From positions 186,001 to 250,000 of the forward strand of contig SSGH01000013.1 in NCBI GenBank assembly GCA_008015835.1: a stretch of 64,000 nt of DNA. Direction: 5' to 3'. Both the position numbers and the translations under genes were made by a program. This DNA comes from Lysobacter sp. (GTDB taxonomy: Bacteria; Pseudomonadota; Gammaproteobacteria; Xanthomonadales; Xanthomonadaceae). The notes below the pieces were generated by a model. The model was not told the origin of the DNA, did not search any database, and was given only the letters and a program-made list of their open reading frames with translations. Shown here piece by piece: positions 33,212-42,156 of this stretch; within the stretch, counting starts at the first letter, position 1, and each line of letters begins with the position of its first letter.

Positions 33212-36123
33212 GCCAAACCTCCCACCAACTGCAGATGGAAGCGGCCCACGGCCGCGTCGATGGCGTCGCCGCCGGTGGCGAGAGCGTCGGCGGGCACCGC
33301 GATCCGATCGGCCACGGTTTCGGCCTCGCTCTCGGCGTGGAACGCCGCCGCGATCAAGTGATCGACGCCCGCGATGCGTTCGGCCAGCGCGTAGACATCG
33401 CTGAGCACCAGATCGGCGCCGAGTTCGCGCTGGTCGAAGCCGAAGAAGCCGCTCGACCCGAACGCGTCGAGCAGCGCGCGCTGCACATCGCTCTGCAGCA
33501 CCCGCGGCGATACGTTCACCTGGAGCGACAAACGGATCGGCCACGGCCGATAATCGCGCACCCGCAGCCGCAGCGGGTCGGCGCTGCGCGCCGACAGATA
33601 CGCCAACAGCGCTTCTTTCTGCGGCGTCGACAACGCGCTGCCGCCGGTGGCGGCCACGGTCAAGGCGATCACGCTGCGCGCGGCGCGACCGCTGCCTTCG
33701 CGCTCGAAATCGGCGCGCGCTTTGGCGACGCCGGAATAACTCAACGCGAGGTCGACGTAATCGCTCAGCGCGACCGCGCGGTCGAGCGTGCGCACGCGAT
33801 GCGCGGCTTGACGTTTGATCGAATCCGGTGTCTCGATATCGCTGCCGCCGCTGGCGGGCAACGGGTTGAAGCTGCGTTCCAGGAACGGCAACGCGCGCGG
33901 CATGGTCGAGATCGCCGAGGCGGCGACGTTCGCGCTCGCGCCGTGACCGATGCGATATTTCGCGACGATGTTATTGCGCCCGGACGGCGGCACCGCGCCG
34001 TACACGCCATCGCCGAAGACCACCGTCGCGCGTTCGCGCTCGTCGATTTCGATCGCGTAATGGCGATCGAGCGGACCGCTGCCGGCCAAGGTGTCCACGG
34101 CGGTCCACAATTCGCCGTCCACCCACACGTCCACCGCGGGCCGAACGCCGCGCATCGCATTGGCGTCGGGCACGAACGCCACCGCGGATTTGCGCAGCGC
34201 GAACCGCTGCGGCGCGAGCGTGGGATCGCCGCTGCCGAGCGTTTCGTCGGCGACCGACGCGCCGTGCGAGACGCTGGCGACGTTGCCGTGAACGACCGCG
34301 TCGCCGAGCGCGTACGCATGCTCCAGCGGCCGCGACAGCGAGATGCGCGTCCCACCGGCGATGGTCTGCGCCTGGGCGATCCGCGCGCCCTCGGCGTGCT
34401 GGCCGTCGGCGACGACGATATCCATGCCCAGCGCGAGACCGACCGGAGCGCCGACGAGATCCAATTGCGAAAGGCCGGCGGCGAGCGTCGTTTCCGAACG
34501 GTCGTAGCCGGCGACGCGCATCGCGTGTTCGTAGGGTCCGTACAGATTCAGCGTGGCGACGCGGAACAGCGCATCGACGCTGCCGTCGAGGGTCAGCACG
34601 GTTTTCCCTTCGACGGCGTCGGCCGCGACGATGCGATGCGCGCGCGTGCGCAGACCGTCGCTCAGGCCGATGGCGATGCCGGGCGCGAGCCCTTCGTAGG
34701 TTTTATCGAGGGTCAGCACGGTGTCGCCGTTCTGGTACACCTCGGGCGATTCGCCCAGCAGCACCGGCCTCAGCTTGGTCTGGTGCGCGGACGGATCGTT
34801 CGGTTTGAGCATGTAGTAACGAACGCGAGCGACGTTGTCGAACGGCCGCGTCGTGGGCCGCAGCGCGCGCGTGGTCGGCTGCGTCAGCACGATCATGTTC
34901 TGCGAAACGCTGGCCACGGTGGCCATCTCCACGCCGCTGGCGTCGGCCATCAGCAGCAGATCGCCCGGGTCCGGTGTGTGGGGAAACTCTTTTTTCTTGT
35001 AGCCCAGCGGGTCGCGATACAGTTCGGTCACGCCCGCGCGCACGGTGCTCGTGGTGCCGCCGCAGGACGTGCCTTCGAGGACGCGCGTCTTCGAACGGCG
35101 CAGCGATGCCGGCACGCCGCGATTGAGCACGATGGTTTTGGCGTTGGTGTCCTTGCCGAGCACGATCGCCGGGAATTGCAGCCCGCCGTTTTCGACCAGC
35201 ACCGCCGCGCCCACCGTGAACATCGCCGCGTTGAACACCGGCAGCGTGTTTTGGCCCAGCGTGATCTCGTCGGCGCGTTCGGCCGCTTCGAGCTTCATCG
35301 TCTGTTTGTTGCGGCCGTAGATCGTGGTGTCGGCGATCGCGAAATCGACGTCGGCCGGCGGCGCGCCCGCGGTCCAGCGCAACTCGGTGCCGCCGTCGAC
35401 TTCGGCGGCGGCGACGACCGGCACCGCCGCCAGCGCGACGCCGTCGTCGAACACGATCGGCGTGCCGGCCTTCACGCCCGCGTACAGGTCGTTCGTCGAG
35501 ACGACGGTGTCCTGCGTCGCGCCCGCCGCATCGCGCAGCGCGAGCATGCGGCCGGAACGGTCGTAGCCGATCAAGCGCATCGCATTGCGCGAAGGGTCGA
35601 CCGACAGCGCGTTGAGGGTTTGGAAGATGCGCGGCGAAGCGTCGCTCGTTCCGGGCAGCGGCGGCGCGCTGATTTGGAAACCGCTGGGCAGCACGCCGGT
35701 TTGATCGGGCTTGACCAGGAAGGCCTGCAGCGTCGCCGCGCTCGAACCGGCGCCGGGCGCGTAATCGATCATCGCCGACAGATCCATCAGCGAACGCGGC
35801 AATGTCGCGGTGCGCAGAAACCCTTCGTTCGCGCGGTGATCCGCGTAGCCGTCGAGAATCGCGCACATCTGCGCGGCCAGCCGCGCCAGCACCACGGCGT
35901 AGTCGCCGCCCTCCTCCAAGAACCGCGCGTTCCAGCCCGGCAACGCGGTCGGCAAGCGCTGCAGCAAGCGCGCGCTCACGCTGTCGTGATCGTCGGCCGC
36001 GTAATCGATCCGCGGCAGCGCGGGGCGATTGACCGCGGTGATCGGCAGCGCGTCGATATCCACGGCCACCGTCGCCGGCGCGTTCATGGGCGATGCGTTC
36101 ATCGGTGCGTCGTCGCTCATCAC
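33208..36123 (-). CDS. Large baseplate J-type wedge protein (Afp12-like)
   Basis: 971 residues. The N-terminus (YAADDHDSVSARLLQRLP, ALPGWN, LARLAAQMCAILDGYADHRANEGFLRTA) is shared with the next upstream gene product and marks the putative baseplate-assembly family; the C-terminal third contains VVFGDGVYGAVPPSGRNN, typical of baseplate J. Forms the wedge network around the spike that triggers sheath contraction. The ATG at 36123 overlaps the previous stop (36120-36122) in ATGA style. The large central beta-rich part accounts for the length beyond ordinary gpJ. Confidence 0.87.
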   Translation of the reverse strand: MMSDDAPMNASPMNAPATVAVDIDALPITAVNRPALPRIDYAADDHDSVSARLLQRLPTALPGWNARFLEEGGDYAVVLARLAAQMCAILDGYADHRANEGFLRTATLPRSLMDLSAMIDYAPGAGSSAATLQAFLVKPDQTGVLPSGFQISAPPLPGTSDASPRIFQTLNALSVDPSRNAMRLIGYDRSGRMLALRDAAGATQDTVVSTNDLYAGVKAGTPIVFDDGVALAAVPVVAAAEVDGGTELRWTAGAPPADVDFAIADTTIYGRNKQTMKLEAAERADEITLGQNTLPVFNAAMFTVGAAVLVENGGLQFPAIVLGKDTNAKTIVLNRGVPASLRRSKTRVLEGTSCGGTTSTVRAGVTELYRDPLGYKKKEFPHTPDPGDLLLMADASGVEMATVASVSQNMIVLTQPTTRALRPTTRPFDNVARVRYYMLKPNDPSAHQTKLRPVLLGESPEVYQNGDTVLTLDKTYEGLAPGIAIGLSDGLRTRAHRIVAADAVEGKTVLTLDGSVDALFRVATLNLYGPYEHAMRVAGYDRSETTLAAGLSQLDLVGAPVGLALGMDIVVADGQHAEGARIAQAQTIAGGTRISLSRPLEHAYALGDAVVHGNVASVSHGASVADETLGSGDPTLAPQRFALRKSAVAFVPDANAMRGVRPAVDVWVDGELWTAVDTLAGSGPLDRHYAIEIDERERATVVFGDGVYGAVPPSGRNNIVAKYRIGHGASANVAASAISTMPRALPFLERSFNPLPASGGSDIETPDSIKRQAAHRVRTLDRAVALSDYVDLALSYSGVAKARADFEREGSGRAARSVIALTVAATGGSALSTPQKEALLAYLSARSADPLRLRVRDYRPWPIRLSLQVNVSPRVLQSDVQRALLDAFGSSGFFGFDQRELGADLVLSDVYALAERIAGVDHLIAAAFHAESEAETVADRIAVPADALATGGDAIDAAVGRFHLQLVGGLA

Positions 36124-38042
36124 CCCTCCTTGCCGCCGACGGTGCGCACGTACAGCACGCCGTTATCGGTCGCGACCGGATCGTTATCGCAGCGCGCCAC
36201 TTCCAGCGCGCCGACCGGAATCATGCCGTCCGCCTCGTTGTCGGGGTAACGGTCGCCCAGCCGCTTGAAGCGCGTCACCGCGACCGACTCCACGCCTTCG
36301 ATCGCGGCGACGACCGCGTACAGATCCGACAGATACACCGGCTGACCGAACGCGAAGCGCCCGGGCGCGAAGAACGGCGTGCCCGACTGCGACGGGCCGA
36401 TCAAGGCCCGCTCGACCGCGCCGCGCACGTCGCGGGCGAAATGTCCCGCGCCGACTTCCACCTTCAGCGCGATATGCAGCGAGCAATAACGCGCATCCTC
36501 GACGCGCACGTCCAAGCCCGCCATTTTCTTGCCGTCGAGCAAGCGCTCGAACGCCGCGCGCAAGCCGGGCGTCGCCGACAGCGGACGGCGGTCGGGCATA
36601 TCGACGCTGACGAACACCGTGTTCCAGCTTCCGGTGTTGCGCAGCCGCGCCACGCTCTGCAGCGGTGCGTAATGCGCGCCCGCGACGCGCACGCCTTCGG
36701 CCAAACAGACCGGATAATCGTCGGGCACCACCGCGCGCGCGATGGTGCGCAGGCGATAGGGCGCCATCAATTTGGCGTGAGCGAGACTTTCCGGGTCACG
36801 CGCGCCCGAGGCCGCCACCGGATTGCGCACGCGCACGATCTTCTGCGACGGCAACGGCAATGCGGGCGTCGCCAACACGCTCTGCAGCGTGCCCGGCGCG
36901 GCGTGGCCGGCGTTGCCGAGCCCGACGCGATAATCGACCACGATCGCCGCGCCTTCGGGCGGCATCGCCCCGCGCACGCCGTCGCCGAAATGCAGCACCA
37001 CGTAGCCGTCGTTATTGCGCGAGACGCGGTAGTGAAAATCGGCGGCTTCGCTGTCGATGAAATCCTCGACCTCGCTCCATTCGCGCCCGTCTACGCGCAC
37101 CTTCAACGCCTGCGTCGTGGCCGCGTCGGCGTCGGACAGCGGCGGCGCGATCTGCGCGATCGGCGCCAGCGACAGCTCCACGGTTTGATTCGGCGCGCCG
37201 CTGCCGGTGGCGCGCTCTTCCTGCGAGGCGCCGTGCGTCGCATGCGCGGCGTTGCCGTAGACATGCGCCGGCGCGACACCGCGCGCGGCGTCGCCGGTGC
37301 GCGAGTAGTCGCCGTTCAACGGCGCGGTCAACTGCAGCGTGGTGACGCCCGCGGCGAACGTCGGCGGCGCGGCCACTCGGCACCATTCGCCGTTCGGCAA
37401 TCGGGCCGGATCGACCCGTGGCTGCGCGGTGTCGGCCTGTTGGATGTAGAGACGCGCGCCGGTCGCGATCAGGCCGGTGAGATCGGCGGCGATGCGCAAT
37501 TGCTTGCGATCGGCGCCCGAAGGCGCGTCCGCCGCGAGCGCCATGCGGCTGAGCGCGGGCACGACCACGATGTCTTCGGAGGTTTCGTACACCACCGAGG
37601 CGTCCGCGGTTTCGACGCCTTTCGCCGGCACGCTGCCGACCGCGAAACCGGCGGATAGCAAAAACGGCGCGGCGCCGTCGGCTTCGATCAGCAACAGCGT
37701 TTCGGCCGAACGGCCGGGATCCATGGTGTAGTCGATCATGCGCGTCAACTTGCGCACGGATTCGCGCTGAGTCGCGGTGCGCAGGAAGCCTTCCAGCGCG
37801 ACGCGATCCTGCAGATAGCTCATTTGATCGCCGGCGAAGGCCAGCAACTCCATCAGCACCACGCCGAGATCCGCTTCGTTGCGGTCCAGCCATTCCGGCG
37901 CCAACTGCGGCAGTTGATCGAGCATCGCCCGCAGCAGACTGTCGTAATCGTGCGCCATCAGATCGACGCCCGCGTAGCTGCGCGGCGTCGGAGTCGGGGT
38001 CGGCGGTTCGCGCCCGCAATCGACGGTCAGGCAATCAGCCAC
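36120..38042 (-). CDS. Baseplate J-type wedge protein (Afp11-like)
   Basis: 640 residues. Starts MADCLTVDCGREPPTP with a short Pro/Thr linker, then YAGVDLMAHDYDSLLRAMLDQLPQLAPEW and ELLAFAGDQMSYLQDRVALEGFLRTA, the putative baseplate-assembly signature. GDGVRGAMPPEGAAIVVDYRVG corresponds to the baseplate J core. It overlaps gp25 upstream by eight nt and the large wedge gene downstream by four, so the three are translated together. Pairs of related wedge proteins in adjacent genes are normal for eCIS (Afp11/Afp12). Confidence 0.87.
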   Translation of the reverse strand: MADCLTVDCGREPPTPTPTPRSYAGVDLMAHDYDSLLRAMLDQLPQLAPEWLDRNEADLGVVLMELLAFAGDQMSYLQDRVALEGFLRTATQRESVRKLTRMIDYTMDPGRSAETLLLIEADGAAPFLLSAGFAVGSVPAKGVETADASVVYETSEDIVVVPALSRMALAADAPSGADRKQLRIAADLTGLIATGARLYIQQADTAQPRVDPARLPNGEWCRVAAPPTFAAGVTTLQLTAPLNGDYSRTGDAARGVAPAHVYGNAAHATHGASQEERATGSGAPNQTVELSLAPIAQIAPPLSDADAATTQALKVRVDGREWSEVEDFIDSEAADFHYRVSRNNDGYVVLHFGDGVRGAMPPEGAAIVVDYRVGLGNAGHAAPGTLQSVLATPALPLPSQKIVRVRNPVAASGARDPESLAHAKLMAPYRLRTIARAVVPDDYPVCLAEGVRVAGAHYAPLQSVARLRNTGSWNTVFVSVDMPDRRPLSATPGLRAAFERLLDGKKMAGLDVRVEDARYCSLHIALKVEVGAGHFARDVRGAVERALIGPSQSGTPFFAPGRFAFGQPVYLSDLYAVVAAIEGVESVAVTRFKRLGDRYPDNEADGMIPVGALEVARCDNDPVATDNGVLYVRTVGGKEG

Positions 38043-38421
38043 GGTTCGTGCCCTCCTGCGGCGAGAGCTGGTACAGCACGCGGCGCCGCTCCAGATCGCG
38101 ACGCTTGGTGTAGACCACTTCGATGTGCAGCGTTTCCTCGATGGTGTCCACGTGCACAGCGTTGACCATCGCCAGATCGCCGAGGAAGGTCTGCAGGGAT
38201 TTGGCGACGGTGAATTCGGTCGCGGCGGCCAGCACGTCGTTGTTGCCGCGGAACAGCAGATCGCGCGCGCCGCAGCCGAAGGTCGGCAGCATCACGCGCT
38301 CGCCGGGCGAGGTGAACAACAGTTGTTCGATGCGGCCGCGAATCGCGCCGTCGAGATCGGTCGTCGCCGTCGCGCCCGCGCCGGTCAGCGAAAACGGAAA
38401 CATCAGATAGCGTTCGTCCAT
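38035..38421 (-). CDS. gp25/GpW-type baseplate protein (Afp9-like)
   Basis: 128 residues, usual family length. It contains FPFSLTGAGATATTD, then IRGRIEQLLFTSPGERVMLPTFGCGARDLLF, the gp25 signature (TxxGERxMxPxFG), and IEVVYTKRRD near the end. gp25 is the sheath-contacting baseplate wedge component and is strongly conserved in all contractile systems. It overlaps the next wedge gene by eight nt. Confidence 0.93.
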   Translation of the reverse strand: MDERYLMFPFSLTGAGATATTDLDGAIRGRIEQLLFTSPGERVMLPTFGCGARDLLFRGNNDVLAAATEFTVAKSLQTFLGDLAMVNAVHVDTIEETLHIEVVYTKRRDLERRRVLYQLSPQEGTNRG

Positions 38422-38436
38422 CGCCCTACCCTGCCT

Positions 38437-38712
38437 TTAGCTGATGTCGCCGTTGGCGCCGCTGAGCGTGACCGTCGCGGCGGGAATGCTGGCGGCCATC
38501 TTGCTTTGCGCGACGCGCACGTCGAGAGCGGCCTTGAGGTGGTTGACGATGCCGGTCGAGATCGCGATGAAGGTCTTGCGGCGATTCTCCGCGGCGTCGG
38601 GCGTTTCTTCGTCGAGATCGAGCAATCCCTGCGCGATCATCGCCAGCTCGATGGCGTGCGCCATGCTGCCGACCTCCAGCGCATCGCCGACCAACGTGCC
38701 GGGTTTCAGCAT
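38437..38712 (-). CDS. Small helical eCIS protein, function unknown
   Basis: 91 residues (MLKPGTLVGDALEVGSMAHA ...). Mostly helical, acidic middle (LDLDEETPDAAENRRK), ends SGANGDIS. A strong GGGAGG lies eight nt before the ATG. It lies between the Pro/Leu repeat gene and gp25. Family not recognised. Position suggests a baseplate or tip accessory. Confidence 0.7.
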   Translation of the reverse strand: MLKPGTLVGDALEVGSMAHAIELAMIAQGLLDLDEETPDAAENRRKTFIAISTGIVNHLKAALDVRVAQSKMAASIPAATVTLSGANGDIS

Positions 38713-38770
38713 GAGAACCTCCCGTACGCATGACGCGTACGCGAGGATCGCGAACCGGAAAACAGTATGT

Positions 38771-39001
38771 TCAGCAGGGACATGACGGCAGCTTCGGTAA
38801 GGCGGGCAAGGACGGCAGCGCCGGCAGCGAGGGGATCGGCAGCGGAATCACCAACGAGGGAATCGGCAGCGACGGCAGCGCGGGCAAGGCCGGCAATTTC
38901 GGCAGCGCCGGCAGCGAAGGCAGCGGCGGCAGGCTCGGAATCGGCAGCGGAATCACCAGCGAGGGGATCGGCAGCGAGGGAATGCGGCAGACGCAGGTCA
39001 T
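38771..39001 (-). CDS. Pro/Leu repeat mini-protein with CxC ends; candidate spike tip replacing PAAR
   Basis: 76 residues, ATG at 39001 preceded by AGGAG with eight-nt spacing and ten nt after the stop of the gp5-like gene, so it is translated. Apart from its ends it consists of x-L-P triplets: a 35-residue unit beginning LPIPSLVIPLPIPSLP (residues 10-44) repeats at 45-72. Cys3-Val-Cys5 and Cys74-Pro-Cys76 cap both ends. There is no signal peptide and no charged residue except Arg6 and two Lys. The composition predicts an extended polyproline-like rod. In Afp/PVC clusters the PAAR tip gene (afp10) sits near gp25; no PAAR gene is found in this cluster, and this gene occupies the slot between spike and gp25. 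The tip role is inference. Confidence 0.8.
   Translation of the reverse strand: MTCVCRIPSLPIPSLVIPLPIPSLPPLPSLPALPKLPALPALPSLPIPSLVIPLPIPSLPALPSLPALPKLPSCPC
38786..38974 (-). repeat. In-frame 105-nt duplication in the Pro/Leu repeat gene
   Basis: Unit 1 covers codons 10-44 (38870-38974) and unit 2 codons 45-72 (38786-38869, slightly shorter). Both encode the same order of LPIPSLV, IPLPIPSLP and LPSLPALPKLP segments. The DNA units are also alike, so the duplication is recent or kept similar by conversion. Confidence 0.8.
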
Positions 39002-39011
39002 CGTCCATCTC

Positions 39012-39914
39012 CTACTTCAAGGTCACGGACTTGGACATCGCCGGATGCGTCGGCGCGGACAACGGCATCGGCACCGGAATCGGCGGGCCGGACGGGCCCA
39101 ACGCGGTCGGATGCGTATGCGCATCGAAGATCGACGCGAACGCGCGGCCGAGAATCGCCGGCTCCATCGCGCCTTCGCCCAGCGAGATCGTGTCGCTGCG
39201 CACCATCACGTTCTTGGCGATCACCTGCACCGCGGTGCCGGCCATATCGATCACGCTGCCGTCCTTGTTAGTCAGCGTGAGATTGGATTCGCCCAAACGC
39301 ACGTTGTTGCCGCCCTCGTCGGCGAACGCGAACTCGCCGTCCTCGGCGTTGAGATAAATGAAGGTGCCGTTCTTGTTCCCCAGCGTGATGCTGCCCTTCT
39401 CGTCGAAGGTGAGCGTCGCGCCGTCCTTGTGGCGGATAGTGATGCTTTCCTTGCCTTCGATATCGCAGAATTCGAGCACATGGCCGCTGGAGGTTTTCAG
39501 CACGCGACGCTTCGGTTCGTTGTCTTCCATTTCCTTGGCCTCGGCGGGCACTTCGGTGGCGCCGCCCGGCGCCGACCAGAACACGCCGACCCAGATCGGG
39601 CTGTCGAGATTGCCTTCCTCGAATTCCACCCAGACCTTGCTGCCTTTTTCGGGCACGAAAAACAGGCCCTGATCGGCGCTGCCGCCGAACGGCAGACAGG
39701 GCCACGCCCAATCGCAGACCGAAGGACTTTCCGGATCGTCCGGCACGGCGTCGCCTTCGGTCGGGAACAGGCTCGGCACCCAGACGCGCAGCCGTCCGAG
39801 TTGATCGGGATCCTTGTTGTCCACCACGATCGCACGGTACTTGCCGTAATACTGGTTCTCCAAGCGTTCGACGCGCTCGGTGCCTGCGGACATGGCGGCG
39901 GCGGTTGCGTTCAT
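39012..39914 (-). CDS. gp5/gpV-like spike protein (OB fold plus beta-prism)
   Basis: 300 residues. The N-terminal half has the gp5/VgrG OB-fold pattern: YYGKYRAIVVDNKDPDQLGRL..., WVPSLFP, then VPEKGSKVWVEFEEGNLDSPIWVGVFW. The second half is a ladder of short strands (ESITIRHKDGATLTFDEKGSI, SNLTLTNKDGSVIDMAG), the trimeric beta-prism needle. The end is His/Pro-rich (DAHTHPTALGPSGPPIPVP). In Afp8/Pvc8 this part is fused to the gp27-like part; here it is a separate gene. A downstream in-frame ATG (MSAGTERVERLEN, 39893) is an alternative start. Confidence 0.9.
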   Translation of the reverse strand: MNATAAAMSAGTERVERLENQYYGKYRAIVVDNKDPDQLGRLRVWVPSLFPTEGDAVPDDPESPSVCDWAWPCLPFGGSADQGLFFVPEKGSKVWVEFEEGNLDSPIWVGVFWSAPGGATEVPAEAKEMEDNEPKRRVLKTSSGHVLEFCDIEGKESITIRHKDGATLTFDEKGSITLGNKNGTFIYLNAEDGEFAFADEGGNNVRLGESNLTLTNKDGSVIDMAGTAVQVIAKNVMVRSDTISLGEGAMEPAILGRAFASIFDAHTHPTALGPSGPPIPVPMPLSAPTHPAMSKSVTLK

Positions 39915-39925
39915 TCCTCAGTTCC

Positions 39926-41137
39926 TCATGCCGGCAGCACGCGCGGGCCGTCGGCGGCCACTTCGATCGGATCGGTGTCGATGCCGCCGCCCATCGCGGG
40001 CGAGGACGTCGCCGAGGACGATTCGCCCTCGAAGTTCTCGCTGCCCAGTTGCCCCAACGCGTTGCGCACCAGTTCGAATTGCATGTCGTAGGTGCGCATG
40101 GTCAAGCGGTGCTGCACCTTGCGCACGTAGTACACGCCGTTGTAATTGCGGCCAGCGCCTTTCACGGTCACGGTCTTGCGGCTGCGCAAGACCGCGCCGT
40201 ACAGCAGACCGTCGAGCGTGCCCGCGCCGGTGACCCACCAACCGTTGCGGCGCAGCATGCCGGCTGCGTATTCGCTGGCCTGCGCGCCGGAATGGAAGCC
40301 GTGCCCGCGCGCGATGCGGCGCGATTGCGGCATCGCCACCGCGCCGCGCAGCGAAGACAGCGGCTGAGTGCCCAGATCGTCGAGCCCGGAGCTTTCCGCG
40401 GTGTCGGTCACCGCCGTGCCTTCCATCGCGTCGAAGTACGTGACCTGCGCGACCGTCGGCGCGGTGCCGTCGGTTTGGAAGCGCAGATTGCGGCAATTGG
40501 TCTCGTCGCCGAAATTCACCGCGATGAGCTTTTGCGGCGTTTCGGCCAACTGCGGCGGGCGGAAGTACGCGTTCCCGCCCAGTACGTAGAACTCGTAGCC
40601 GCGACGGCGCGCCAGTTCGCGCAAGAAACGATGATCGCTGCCGCGCTGCGCGATTTGCAGCGGCGGCTCGCCGGTGCCCGGCGGTTCGGCGACGATCGGC
40701 TTGAACTCGTAGTCGGCGATGATTTCTTTGGCGATGTCTTCGTAGGTTTTCCCGCGCCAAATCCGCGCCTTGTCCTCTTGATTCATGTGATACGAGGCGT
40801 CGACGCCGCGGATCGACACCGTCATGTTCGACTGCGATTCGTTGGTTTGGCAGTCCACGTGCGAGATGTAGCCGTCGAACACCACCTCGGTCTGCTTAGG
40901 GAACGCCGCGTACACCGTGACCCGGTTCCACACCTGAAGATTCTCGTCTTCGAGATATGGCCAACTGCCGTCGTCGTTGCGGCAGGCCTGCAGTTCGATC
41001 GCGCAGGACGAACCGACGTCCAAGTCCTCCTCCACCGTCACCGACTGGATGCATTGCAGCATCGACGCATCCACGCTGCCGTTCACGCGAACGGTGCAAC
41101 TGAAGGAACGGTCGGAGGCGGTGGGGATGGCGGGCAC
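39926..41137 (-). CDS. gp27-like spike base (phage late control D family)
   Basis: 403 residues. FSCTVRVNGSVDASMLQCIQSVTVEEDLD and the segment VTVSIRG-type/ DASYHMNQEDKARIWRGKTYEDIAKEII (about 120-150) match the phage late control D / gp27 family; RGSDHRFLRELARRRGYEFYV is the classic VgrG/gp27 internal motif. It forms the trimeric torus linking the inner tube to the spike. It ends 11 nt before the gp5-like gene, with which it would equal one VgrG/Afp8. Confidence 0.9.
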   Translation of the reverse strand: MPAIPTASDRSFSCTVRVNGSVDASMLQCIQSVTVEEDLDVGSSCAIELQACRNDDGSWPYLEDENLQVWNRVTVYAAFPKQTEVVFDGYISHVDCQTNESQSNMTVSIRGVDASYHMNQEDKARIWRGKTYEDIAKEIIADYEFKPIVAEPPGTGEPPLQIAQRGSDHRFLRELARRRGYEFYVLGGNAYFRPPQLAETPQKLIAVNFGDETNCRNLRFQTDGTAPTVAQVTYFDAMEGTAVTDTAESSGLDDLGTQPLSSLRGAVAMPQSRRIARGHGFHSGAQASEYAAGMLRRNGWWVTGAGTLDGLLYGAVLRSRKTVTVKGAGRNYNGVYYVRKVQHRLTMRTYDMQFELVRNALGQLGSENFEGESSSATSSPAMGGGIDTDPIEVAADGPRVLPA

Positions 41138-41205
41138 GCGGGTGGGGTCCTAGCGGTCTCGATGCGTTGCGTGGGTCTGCGATCGGTGGGGTCAGAGTGA
41201 CGAGA

Positions 41206-41490
41206 TCACGGGTTACGGTTCTTCGGAATGCGCAGCAGGCGCCCGGGCACGAGCAGCTCTTCCAGCGTCATCGCATCGGGATTGGCGTCGGCGATCAGCC
41301 ACCACTTGCGTGGGTCGTGGAAAAACTGATTCGCGAGCAGATCGAGACGATCGCCCTCGCGCACCTGGTAGATCATCGCGAGTTCGGTCGAGAGCGGTTC
41401 GCGCGTGCGCTTGATCGTGCGCGTCGCGCCCTCGCCGTCCGCGAACGCGGCGTCGAGAATCCGTTGATAGCGCGAGCCGTCAAAGAACAT
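41206..41490 (-). CDS. LysM-domain protein (C-terminal half of an Afp7-type protein)
   Basis: 94 residues. YQVREGDRLDLLANQFFHDPRKWWLIADANP is a LysM motif in the form found in phage gpX/gp53 and Afp7, and ends LVPGRLLRIPKNRNP. It overlaps the tube-initiator gene upstream by eleven nt. In Afp7/Pvc7 these two parts make one protein; here they are separate chains expected to work together at the baseplate hub, below the first tube ring. Confidence 0.9.
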   Translation of the reverse strand: MFFDGSRYQRILDAAFADGEGATRTIKRTREPLSTELAMIYQVREGDRLDLLANQFFHDPRKWWLIADANPDAMTLEELLVPGRLLRIPKNRNP

Positions 41491-42142
41491 CGGCGAAATC
41501 TCCTATGTTGCCCAGGTTCATCGCGCCCAGCGCCATGCGCCACCCGTGCGAGTACAGATACGGCGGGTTGAATCCCTCCAGCACCTTCAACTGCACGGCG
41601 ACTTGCACGCGCTTGGGATTGAGATCGGGGAAATATTCCTGTTCGGTGATTTGCAGGCTGGTCATCACCACCGGCATCACCCGCTTGCGACCCCACACGA
41701 ACAACAGAATCGGAATGGTCTTGGCCTGCGCCGCGCCGAATTGATCGCTGCCGCCGAGCAGATTGCCGATCGGAAAACCGAAGAGTTGATCGGTCTTGGG
41801 ATAGATCATCAGTTCCAGCACCGACAACTGCGCGCCGACGCCGAACTGCTTGGCGAGAAATTGGTCGTCGTGCAGATCGTCGCTGGCGTCCAGCATCAGC
41901 GTCAGGCTGATCGTCTCTTCGCTGACCTGCACCTGCGAGGTGCAGGCGCGTTGCTGCGCTTCGCTGCCCTCGCGACAGCCGGCGCCGCTGCCGTCCGCGC
42001 CGCCGGCGCCGAAACTGGCGGTGCGGCCGCGGGTCAGACTTTCGGGGTTGAACTGGAACGCGAACAACAGCGGCGGCAAGGACAGACCGTATTCGATGAA
42101 GGCCCCTCGCAGCACTTTCGGTCGCATGACGAAATCGGACAT
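41480..42142 (-). CDS. eCIS tube-initiator / hub protein (N-terminal half of an Afp7-type protein)
   Basis: 220 residues from ATG 42142 (GGAG eleven nt upstream); the frame also allows TTG at 42160, which is less likely. FAFQFNPESLTRGRTASFG is the signature of the contractile-injection-system tube protein family; VSEETISLTLMLDA and FVWGRKRVMPVVMTSLQITEQ follow as tube-like strands. The protein probably adapts trimeric hub to hexameric tube. Overlaps the LysM gene. Confidence 0.88.
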   Translation of the reverse strand: MSDFVMRPKVLRGAFIEYGLSLPPLLFAFQFNPESLTRGRTASFGAGGADGSGAGCREGSEAQQRACTSQVQVSEETISLTLMLDASDDLHDDQFLAKQFGVGAQLSVLELMIYPKTDQLFGFPIGNLLGGSDQFGAAQAKTIPILLFVWGRKRVMPVVMTSLQITEQEYFPDLNPKRVQVAVQLKVLEGFNPPYLYSHGWRMALGAMNLGNIGDFADVL

Positions 42143-42156
42143 CGGTCGGGCTCCGG

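Noticed and set aside
38730-40091. Gly/Ser-rich frame on the plus strand that looks like a collagen-like protein.
   Set aside because: It is the antisense of the Pro/Leu repeat gene and the gp5-like gene; the minus strand has consistent ribosome-binding sites and gene order.
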